Part shown: in pieces, positions 57,232 through 64,000 of the stretch
How positions within the stretch are numbered: position 1 is the first letter of the stretch
How the letters are laid out: each line of letters opens with the position of its first letter
Source of the DNA: Aphanomyces cochlioides
Lineage: Eukaryota; Oomycota; Saprolegniomycetes; Saprolegniales; Verrucalvaceae
Assembly: GCA_019828595.1 (NCBI GenBank)
Contig: JAHQRK010000005.1
Span: 1,860,001-1,924,000, forward strand
Length of the DNA: 64,000 bases
Direction of reading: 5' to 3'
Position numbers and translations under genes: made by a program
The notes under the pieces: generated by a model
What the model was told of the DNA's origin: nothing
Databases searched by the model: none
What the model saw: only the letters and a program-made list of their open reading frames with translations

Positions 57232-60200
57232 ATGTCCAACGCGAACAGCTGTTCCGAGCTCCGTGAGACCAACACTCACGGAGTCACCATCATTCCAGGT
57301 ATTGTATCACCTCACCCACTTTCGTCGTCCAATCAGGATGGCGGAAGTGGTGTGAGTAATGTCTCTACACCTAACCCTAGGGCCGAAGTGGAGGTCGAGT
57401 TCGACCCCAACAGCGTCTCTGGAGACCAATCTGCGTCTCGCTCCCCCAGCGCTTCACCTGGTGCTCCACTCGCCGGAGTTCCAGGGGGGGTCAACCTCAG
57501 TGGGTCAGTGGTTGACCCCCAGACCACTGTCGTTAACTTGTCTAGCGAAGCCCTCACTCAGGAGGGCGAACCACTGGGGCCTTGTGCCTGTGGTGGCTGC
57601 TTCCCTGGACTCCAATTGGAGTCGATCCCCAGTGAAGGCGGCGAGAAAACGGGGTCCATGCCAGCCCTAGAGGCTACGAGGGCCCCCCCTATGGGCACAC
57701 CCTGCGGTTCTGTCTACTTCCCCCCAGGGGCCTCTTCGGAGGGGCGGGGGCGGTATCCCGATTTGGGTTCTCGCCGGAGCAATGGTGTACCCCAGTCACC
57801 GTGCTGCGGGGATGGCATGGATTCCCCTTCTACCCCTGTCACTGGGGGTCTGGCCCCGGCCTTTCTCGTGACCAATGGGACTGAGCCAGCAGCCACCAAC
57901 CGCGTCGCCCCCTGTGCTGAGCCTCCTAGAACGGGAGAGGAAGAAGAAAAATCTCAAGAGGACGTGGATATGGTCTCTGGAGACGCCGAGGGGAAGGATT
58001 CTACTGAAACCGAGGCCTTAACCGACGAGGGAAATACTCAAATTCACTCGGAGGTGGATGGGTCAGGCGACATTAACGGCCAAGCGAAGCCGTGTGATAC
58101 TCCTGGAGAAGTTATTCAAGAGGAACAATCGACAAACAATGACAATGACCAGTCAAATCAAGACATTGTCGACAAATCCGTTGCTCAAGGAAATGGCGCT
58201 GTTGATCCTCCTACCGCGGCAGACAAAATACAAGGCGATCAAGAGCAACAAAACGCTGAAAAGGCCAATCCATGGACGCAAAAGACTCCCGGCAAGGATT
58301 CAGCTTCGTCCAAGAAAGATTCCAAGCAAGGCAATGCCCCCAAAGGCGCGAAACATCGCAACACTGGTGCTCATGCTATTGCCGATGACGATATTGCGCG
58401 ATGCGAGGCCATGGCGGACGCATTCTACAAAGACTCTGGTGACATGGACGCCTTCATTGAAAATATTTTGCTCACCCCCCAGTCCCAAGTGTACGAGCTC
58501 ACAGTCAAGTTGGGCGAAGCCTACAAGGACTGGTCCGAAAAAGTCATCTGCGATCAATTTGTCAAGGAAAATCCTGGTTCGTTATGGGGCTCCAAATTTC
58601 CGAACATTTTGATCCACAAGAAGAACCCACAGACCATTGTGATCTCAAGTTACAACTTGTCTACGTGCGTGGAAATGGGAGGCACAACGTTTCGACTTGG
58701 TGGCAAAGACTTCCTGGTTCCCAAGTACTCGCGTTATGGCAACAACTACTACGTTACGTTCAACAAGGTCAGTCACCCTTCGATGGCCAAGGCAATTGTC
58801 AAGAAAATGGCTGCATTGACCAAGTCAGTGATAGCAGCATTCAACCCTACTGCTGGTCAGAACATCAAGTCGCCGCATTTGAGAGTCATTTTCAAGTCGT
58901 CTGCGCCTCCTGCAGTGCTGGTGCCAAAATCCGGCGACGCACTACGCGAAATCACCATTACGGATCCGTCGGGTCAGCCTTTTGTCGTCGTGTTTCAGCA
59001 CAAGATCGCTGCTCTGAACAAGACATTGCCTCCGTCGATTGTTTCACGACGTGCAGAGGCCAAGGCTGAAAAAGCGAAGGCAAAAGCGGCCAAGGCAGCG
59101 GCAAAATCTCCTCCGTCAGGAGAAAAAGAACCTGAACCTGATGGAGACGATCATGATCAAGACCCTGGAACAAATGCGGAAGGCAAGGCCGACTCAACTG
59201 AGGCATCTGAAGATGGTCAAGATGAACAACCACAGCCAACAGCTCCTTCTCATGGCTCTGATGTCGATATGTCTGGTGACAGCGATCCCCCTAACAACAA
59301 TGGACAAGACAAACAACAAGAAGATGTGGAAATGTCTACCAACGAATCGCCCGCTCTTGCTCCACCAAGTGAGCAGCCCAAGAACTCGCTGGACCTTCAA
59401 TTGGTAACGGGCTACCGGTCTGGACCAGCTCCAAAACGTACTTTGCCTTCGTCCCCACGTTTGGATCCCCTGCCGACATCCAACCGTTTTCATATCCTCG
59501 AAGAAGACGACGTGGAACTCTCGTTTGAAGACTTTGCAGTGCCTCGAATTGTATTGGAAGATTCAAGTGCGCCACGCCCGAAAAAGACCAAAGGCAAAGC
59601 GAAGAAACAACGACTTAACAAGTCTGCTGCAGCCCACCTCGAATTGGCGAAGAAGATCATTCGAGACAAGAAAGTCGAAGGCAGTATCACCGAATGTCAA
59701 CGCATTTTGCGAGATGATCCTCAGCTCGTTGCACATGCTATGTACGCACAAGATGAAGACCTCAGTTTGTTTCAGTCACTTGTTGCAACCAAGACTATTG
59801 AGCGCAAGATGGCTTTGTTAAAAGCTCAAGGCAAGCCTCACAACTACAAACATCACGTCAACTTCATGGCTCAATACAAGATTCACCCGTCAGAAATCTT
59901 GGAAGAATTGACCACGGACATACCAGAGATCAAGCGCATCCTCTTTGCACTTGCTACGATTGACTTATTCCTCTCAAATCGGGCCCCAGACCTCTACACA
60001 AACTCGGAGGCACTGACTGTTCTATTGAACCAAGAAGCAACAAGATTGCCTGACACCAACTGCTTGACGGACTGGTCGCTGTTTGCTTTGATCGAAAACT
60101 TCAGCGACAATCTCGAGAAGTTCACTTTGCCGGCTCCCGTCTTGTCGGCCATCTCGATGCTCAAAAGCATCACCAACAATTACCACATCGACGAGCTCTG

Positions 60201-60270
60201 CAGCAAAGCTCACCACTCCATGAACGCCGACGAAATTGATCCCCTCGATTTGGAGGACGATCAACTCTAA
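57232..60270 (+). CDS. LINE ORF1 protein, intact (copy Q)
   Basis: Complete 1012-residue ORF1, and the reference for residue numbering here. The ATG is at 57232 (A at -3). The G run at 57484-57490 has seven bases and the frame is open. Layout: Ser/Pro-rich N terminus, Gly/Pro/Cys-rich block with several Cys (GPCACGGCF, SPCCGDG) but no regular zinc-knuckle spacing, acidic linker, central domain 394-602, Ala/Lys helix 606-626, NRFHILEED about 750, KKTKGKAKKQR about 782-793, helical C terminus ending DLEDDQL. The frame is also open upstream through the leader into antisense ORF2 of P, so an ORF call from 57061 is artificial. It is probably the element's RNA-binding protein; the central domain is unassigned. 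Confidence 0.9.
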   Translation: MSNANSCSELRETNTHGVTIIPGIVSPHPLSSSNQDGGSGVSNVSTPNPRAEVEVEFDPNSVSGDQSASRSPSASPGAPLAGVPGGVNLSGSVVDPQTTVVNLSSEALTQEGEPLGPCACGGCFPGLQLESIPSEGGEKTGSMPALEATRAPPMGTPCGSVYFPPGASSEGRGRYPDLGSRRSNGVPQSPCCGDGMDSPSTPVTGGLAPAFLVTNGTEPAATNRVAPCAEPPRTGEEEEKSQEDVDMVSGDAEGKDSTETEALTDEGNTQIHSEVDGSGDINGQAKPCDTPGEVIQEEQSTNNDNDQSNQDIVDKSVAQGNGAVDPPTAADKIQGDQEQQNAEKANPWTQKTPGKDSASSKKDSKQGNAPKGAKHRNTGAHAIADDDIARCEAMADAFYKDSGDMDAFIENILLTPQSQVYELTVKLGEAYKDWSEKVICDQFVKENPGSLWGSKFPNILIHKKNPQTIVISSYNLSTCVEMGGTTFRLGGKDFLVPKYSRYGNNYYVTFNKVSHPSMAKAIVKKMAALTKSVIAAFNPTAGQNIKSPHLRVIFKSSAPPAVLVPKSGDALREITITDPSGQPFVVVFQHKIAALNKTLPPSIVSRRAEAKAEKAKAKAAKAAAKSPPSGEKEPEPDGDDHDQDPGTNAEGKADSTEASEDGQDEQPQPTAPSHGSDVDMSGDSDPPNNNGQDKQQEDVEMSTNESPALAPPSEQPKNSLDLQLVTGYRSGPAPKRTLPSSPRLDPLPTSNRFHILEEDDVELSFEDFAVPRIVLEDSSAPRPKKTKGKAKKQRLNKSAAAHLELAKKIIRDKKVEGSITECQRILRDDPQLVAHAMYAQDEDLSLFQSLVATKTIERKMALLKAQGKPHNYKHHVNFMAQYKIHPSEILEELTTDIPEIKRILFALATIDLFLSNRAPDLYTNSEALTVLLNQEATRLPDTNCLTDWSLFALIENFSDNLEKFTLPAPVLSAISMLKSITNNYHIDELCSKAHHSMNADEIDPLDLEDDQL

Positions 60271-60348
60271 GGCTTCTATCCCCTGCTTCAATCCATTTCA
60301 ACCTCCCCTCTGACCCCTCCATTCTACTCATTTTCATCTGTACTCGTG
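60271..60348 (+). promoter_or_regulatory. Pyrimidine-rich in-frame spacer between ORF1 and ORF2 (copy Q)
   Basis: Same 78-nt stop-free, pyrimidine-rich spacer as at 1210-1287, followed by the ORF2 ATG at 60349. Confidence 0.6.
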
Positions 60349-60908
60349 ATGATTGACAACAACTTCTCCGATGTCCCAACTGAACTCGTGGACTGGGACC
60401 CACAAATCATCTCCCTCAACACTAATGGCTTCTCCAACAGTCATCGGTACATCCTCGACAAACTATCAAGTGTTCACGACGTTTCCTTTATCCAAGAAAC
60501 CCGTTTCCTTTATCCAAGAAACCCGTTTCCGCACGCCAAGTCTCCACGACCGTGTTGCGTTCCATTGGCAACGCATCACAAACCACGAAGGCTCTTTGTT
60601 CTTTGAAGAGCCTATTTACCCTGAAGTATCCACGTCGCCAGCCACTGGAGGTCTGGCTACGTTGATACATCCTCACTCTCCTTTGAAGAACGCCACTCAA
60701 GTCCCTCATGACAACCCAGTGCTTCGTGGTCGTTATCTACAAGTGCGATGTACTCTGGGTCCACTGACAGTCGTTCTCCACAATATCTATGCGCCGGCAG
60801 CCTTCCAACAACGAGCAAGTTACTTCGAAGAATTGCCACGCGACTTTCCTCCACATGCGCTCCACATTGTTGGAGGAGATTTCAACTGCACTCTCAACAA
60901 AGATTTGG
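60349..60908 (+). pseudogene. LINE ORF2 N-terminal fragment with 22-bp duplication (copy Q)
   Basis: ORF2 from ATG 60349 to codon 180, cut by copy R. A direct 22-bp duplication (60481-60502 and 60503-60524) repeats the codons around the catalytic QET motif and shifts the frame, so only about 45 codons read normally from the ATG. The downstream GGDFN region is in another frame. The copy was already unable to make endonuclease, independent of the insertion of R, if the duplication is real. Confidence 0.9.
60481..60524 (+). repeat. 22-bp tandem duplication in ORF2 of copy Q
   Basis: Two adjacent copies of a 22-bp unit beginning GTTTCCTTTATCC. All other copies with this region have it once. The following bases GTTTCC repeat the start of the unit, which gives a 6-bp homology that could have driven slippage. 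Confidence 0.93.
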
Positions 60909-63900
60909 TTAAATGAGTTGTATTAACCTTATTTTTGAGCAAAGGCCCTAATGACTTACTAATTTGCCTCGTACTGTATAAATAGAACTTGGAAAACAGA
61001 ATATGGCAAAGTGGTCATTGAACAGGAGATGAAGTGAGTGAGCCGTCAGCTCACTCATGAAACGACGCTGTCAGGAATGGCGTGTTGACGTAACCAGGGG
61101 TCCGAAGATAGATGCTTGAGCACATTGAATACCTTGGTGTATCCCTTCTTGAGAGGGAGATCAACCAGGAGCTGTTGTAGATGTAGCTTGATCAAAGAGG
61201 CAGCATGAATGGCAACTTCCATCGGACTCTTCGCTGTGAGGTCGGGTCGAAAGGTGCGATCGGCACGTTGGAGCCATATTTGATAATACACGCAGGCTCG
61301 GACAATCGGCCAGATCTTCAGATAGCCACGGATGTAGTATCCATCGGACGGCTTGGGCGTCTCGTAGAACATTTCCAGACACGTGGACGGAAAGGAACAC
61401 TCGAGCAGTCGCTGGATTGTCTTGAAGGAATACCAAACAGATTGACCATATCCACAAGAGAACAGGAAATGCTCGTACGTCTCATTGACACGACAGAAGA
61501 CACACGTCGGCTTGGGGTCTTGGTACTGAAACAGATATTGCATGGCGTTGGCGCGGAGAAGGGTCTTGAAAATGAACTCTCCATATCGAGGGAGAATGTG
61601 GTCGGGTTGGAGGAAGGCGGCAAGTTGGGTAAGGCGCTTGGGGTCTTCGTAAAAGTTGGATGGCAGGTTGAGATGCTTGGTAGGAAGAATGGACGAGCTG
61701 ACAGCTGGAGAAGCTCTGATCTTAGCCGATTTCGAAGTCGCAAGCGCCAACAAGATCGGACTCGAGTCAGGGTGTATCATCCAGTGCCATTCCATCCATT
61801 CAGAGCTTGGCGTCGGCAAGTGGAACACGGGAGCATCCTCTTCAGAAACAATCTCAAACAATCGTGATAACTTGGTCACCAAGATTGAGATCCATTGTTT
61901 CGTTGGAGGGACAAAATTGGCTTGGCGGCAGGCACGGTTGATTTTGTCGAACAAGATCGAAGCTGGCCAAACTCGCTGACACGGAGTCAACAAATGCGAC
62001 AACTTCGTGATGTGAAGCGAAGCCAATACATTGGCTTGGTCTTGCGTCGATGTAGAGCACTGATCGTATAGGTCTTCGAGTCCAGGCAGATACGAGTTGT
62101 GCCAAAGGGGAACATCCAAAGATGAGATGTGATTTGGACAGCCGTACGGAGTCCAGCGGGATTCAAACCAGCTACTCAATAAGGCTTTCCACATTGGAGT
62201 GATATTGGGATTCTTGTACAGTTGTCTGATGAATGCAGAAGAGCCATTTGCCAAGAGGAGATCTCGGGGGGAACCCCATGGATGAAAAGCCTTCTCGAGG
62301 AGAGTATAGCCCGGCGTAATCCAGGCAGACATGGCAGACTTGCGGGGTGGGGTGGTGATGGCTTGAATGCATCTGATCATGACAGAGCGGTTGTGTTGTT
62401 GCCATAAAGCAAGTGCATGGTGCAGGCCTAAGCCACCGGACTTCTTCGGCATGAATAGGATCTCCTTTTTGATCAAACGGAGGCCATGGACAGAGGAGGA
62501 TGGGTTGATTTCTTCACCATGCATAAATTGAAGCATGGCCTTGTCGATCTTTTTGGCCAGGTCTTTGTCGGCAGGGACAAAAGCCAGTTGGTACCATAAC
62601 ACAGGCAGACATATGCTGTGCAGGATAGTGACTTTTCCGGCCATGGTTCGAGCCTTGTAGAGCCACAAAGACAAGCGAGCCACAAACTTCTCATACACGT
62701 AATTGAAACGTGCCAATGGAGAAAGATTGGGCGCAACCAAGATACCAAGAGCCTTCACGGGACTGTCGGAAGTAACTTGTAGTGAGGCAAGGTTCCCATT
62801 CAACTGGCTGTAGGTCAGAATTTGGGTCTTGTCTACGTTGAGTCGGAAACCAGACTTGTCGCAAAAGGTTTGAACCAATGCAAGCTGCCGGTGGAGGCAC
62901 GTCTCATTTGCCGCATAGAGTTGCGAGTCGTCGGCAAAGTAACTCCCAGTGTGGTAGCGATCCCCACACTTGATGCCATAGTTGGAGTGTTGCCGTAGGA
63001 GTTGGCACATCGGTTCCAAAGCGATCACAAACAGAAGTGGCGACAGTGGATCACCTTGCAACACACCGCGTGAGATGTGAACTGGCTTGGACAAGAAGCC
63101 GTTCACCAAGATGCGAGACTTGCGGCCCGAGTACAGTACGCGAACCATGGCAACAAAGGTTTCGGGAAAGCCATAGTGACGGAGGACGCGGAGCAAGTAC
63201 GCGTGGTCCACGCGATCAAAAGCTTTCTCAAAGTCAAGCAGTGCCACCATCGAGGACGGACTGTGTAGTTTGATGTGGTGCAGCATGTCATCCAGTCGTG
63301 CAATATTGGTTTGGATATTGCTTCGACGGATAAAGCCTTGCTGGTCCGGGTGGATGATGTGTCGAATGTGGCGCTGAAGTCGATAAGCCAGAATACTCGT
63401 CAGGATTTTCACATCCGTGTTGAGTAGGCTAATGGGCCGATAGTTCTTGGCTTGTGACTTGGGGCCTTTCTTGTGCAGCAACACCAGCGTACTGACAAGT
63501 TGCATGGGAGTCAAGCGAGGGTGAGAATGGAGCTGGTGTGTGAATAGCAGCTCCAATACCAACGACCACTTGTGAGGTGCAAGTTTGAGGACTTCGAATG
63601 GCAGAGCGTTGGGACCTGGCGCTGAGTTCGAACTGCTGTGTCGAATAGCATGATAGAACTCGTTGGCGCGCAAGGGAGCCGACAGCTCTTTCTGGGCTTG
63701 CTCTGGCAGTTGCTTGTGTCGAGTCAATGGGGTCAGAAATGACGACACTTCGTCTCCAGATCGCTGCACCTCGGGAGCTGCAAACAAGTCCTTGTAGTAG
63801 TCGACCAGGACGTCAGACATGCCTTGTTGATTGGAGACAACATTTCCATTGACATCCACCAACTCTTTGAAGACTGTCTTCTTCAAGGGGGTAGGGACAG

Positions 63901-64000
63901 GGGACATGAAGTGGAACTTGGACGAGCGCTCTGCTTTGTACAAGTGAAGTTGGAACGCCTGGTCTTGACGAAACTGCTTGTCTCGATCTTGCAGCTCGTG
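60909..64000 (-). mobile_element. LINE copy R, 3' part, runs past the window edge
   Basis: Minus-strand element with an intact 3' end at 60909 (TTTAA, no tail), 3' UTR, standard TGACG-loop hairpin, and ORF2 from the stop back to about codon 371 at the window edge. Confidence 0.94.
61055..64000 (-). CDS. LINE ORF2, reverse transcriptase and CCHC part (copy R, cut by window edge)
   Basis: ORF2 codons 371-1351 in one open frame to the stop at 61055, continuing beyond the window. Reverse transcriptase motifs Y557RPIS, D626FEKAFD, Q685GDPLSPLLF and F725ADD, and the zinc motif C1203/C1206/H1214/C1219, are intact. Copy-specific changes are Ala for Asp in ETFVAMVRV, between motifs A and B, and Tyr for Phe in NYVYEKF. 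Whether the endonuclease half is intact cannot be seen. With copies A and N it gives the best-preserved polymerase sequences of the window. Confidence 0.9.
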   Translation of the reverse strand, partial: HELQDRDKQFRQDQAFQLHLYKAERSSKFHFMSPVPTPLKKTVFKELVDVNGNVVSNQQGMSDVLVDYYKDLFAAPEVQRSGDEVSSFLTPLTRHKQLPEQAQKELSAPLRANEFYHAIRHSSSNSAPGPNALPFEVLKLAPHKWSLVLELLFTHQLHSHPRLTPMQLVSTLVLLHKKGPKSQAKNYRPISLLNTDVKILTSILAYRLQRHIRHIIHPDQQGFIRRSNIQTNIARLDDMLHHIKLHSPSSMVALLDFEKAFDRVDHAYLLRVLRHYGFPETFVAMVRVLYSGRKSRILVNGFLSKPVHISRGVLQGDPLSPLLFVIALEPMCQLLRQHSNYGIKCGDRYHTGSYFADDSQLYAANETCLHRQLALVQTFCDKSGFRLNVDKTQILTYSQLNGNLASLQVTSDSPVKALGILVAPNLSPLARFNYVYEKFVARLSLWLYKARTMAGKVTILHSICLPVLWYQLAFVPADKDLAKKIDKAMLQFMHGEEINPSSSVHGLRLIKKEILFMPKKSGGLGLHHALALWQQHNRSVMIRCIQAITTPPRKSAMSAWITPGYTLLEKAFHPWGSPRDLLLANGSSAFIRQLYKNPNITPMWKALLSSWFESRWTPYGCPNHISSLDVPLWHNSYLPGLEDLYDQCSTSTQDQANVLASLHITKLSHLLTPCQRVWPASILFDKINRACRQANFVPPTKQWISILVTKLSRLFEIVSEEDAPVFHLPTPSSEWMEWHWMIHPDSSPILLALATSKSAKIRASPAVSSSILPTKHLNLPSNFYEDPKRLTQLAAFLQPDHILPRYGEFIFKTLLRANAMQYLFQYQDPKPTCVFCRVNETYEHFLFSCGYGQSVWYSFKTIQRLLECSFPSTCLEMFYETPKPSDGYYIRGYLKIWPIVRACVYYQIWLQRADRTFRPDLTAKSPMEVAIHAASLIKLHLQQLLVDLPLKKGYTKVFNVLKHLSSDPWLRQHAIPDSVVS

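Larger units (their letters stand above)
57172..60908 (+). mobile_element. LINE 5' part Q (complete 5' end and ORF1)
   Basis: Plus-strand element starting at its exact 5' end (CTTCCGAATTTG) at 57172, with a 60-nt leader, intact ORF1, the spacer and the first 180 or so codons of ORF2. There copy R is inserted (native CGAAT^CCAAA). The 5' boundary could be shifted by up to 3 bases, because CTT is shared with the native flank. Confidence 0.94.

Noticed and set aside
57484..57490. Programmed frameshift signal in the ORF1 G tract
   Set aside because: The frame is continuous with seven G. There is no overlapping downstream ORF that needs a shift, and the length varies between copies as expected for a mutational hot spot.
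1..64000. LTR retrotransposon, DNA transposon, CRISPR array or bacterial retron/DGR
   Set aside because: There are no long terminal direct repeats, integrase, transposase, spacer-repeat periodicity or template-repeat pairs. ORF2 has the endonuclease-reverse transcriptase-CCHC order of a LINE.

Overview
The window is eukaryotic, repeat-only DNA. Every base I could place belongs to one family of non-LTR retrotransposon (LINE, APE-endonuclease type). At least 11 element 3' ends and 5 element 5' ends are visible, and copies are inserted in each other in both orientations. I found no host gene, tRNA, rRNA, LTR, CRISPR array or unrelated spacer. The copies are nearly identical by eye, so the family is young. 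The sequence does not name the host. ORF2 with a C-terminal zf-RVT-type CCHC motif, roughly balanced base composition and intron-free ORFs would fit a fungus, oomycete, alga or other protist. Dense self-nested LINE clusters are known at (peri)centromeres, for example Zepp in Coccomyxa and Grem-LINE1 in Mucor, so a centromeric or pericentromeric block is a reasonable inference, not shown here.

Consensus element, rebuilt from the overlapping copies: 7379 bp. It has a 60-nt 5' leader, ORF1 (1012 aa, acidic and low-complexity with a central unrecognised domain and basic patches), one TAA followed by a 78-nt pyrimidine-rich in-frame spacer, ORF2 (1351 aa: AP endonuclease about 1-260, reverse transcriptase about 520-790 with FADD at 725-728, CCHC motif 1203-1219), and a 146-nt 3' UTR. 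The element ends in TTTAA with no poly(A). The ORF2 stop codon lies in a 9-bp hairpin. The first 20 nt of the element are complementary at 18 of 20 positions to a stretch 46 nt from its 3' end.

Layout (copies lettered A-R): A (+) 1-2542 and 9920-12881, split by full-length B (-) 2543-9919 with a 15-bp target-site duplication. Fragments C (-) 12882-12966 and D (+) 12967-13918 form an inversion junction. E (-) 13919-21296 is full length. F (-) 21297-23022 is a fragment. G (-) 23023-30401 is full length. Then comes a tandem array with a 5.6-kb unit: G 5' part/H (+) to 33363, I (-)/J (+) to 38966, K (-) to 40509. L and M (-) 40510-44529 are two tandem 2.0-kb 3' ends followed by N (-) to 48519. 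O (-) 48520-55338 is almost full length. P (-) 55339-57171 is an ORF2 fragment. Q (+) 57172-60908 is a 5' part with intact ORF1. R (-) 60909 to the window edge is a 3' part.

No single copy in the window has both ORFs intact and uninterrupted. Intact ORF1 reading frames exist in E and Q. ORF2 is unbroken in A apart from the insertion of B, and in the parts present of N and R. Insertions show a strong site preference (AAN^CCA on the incoming element's strand), and most flanks no longer match, so ectopic exchange between copies has reshaped the cluster.
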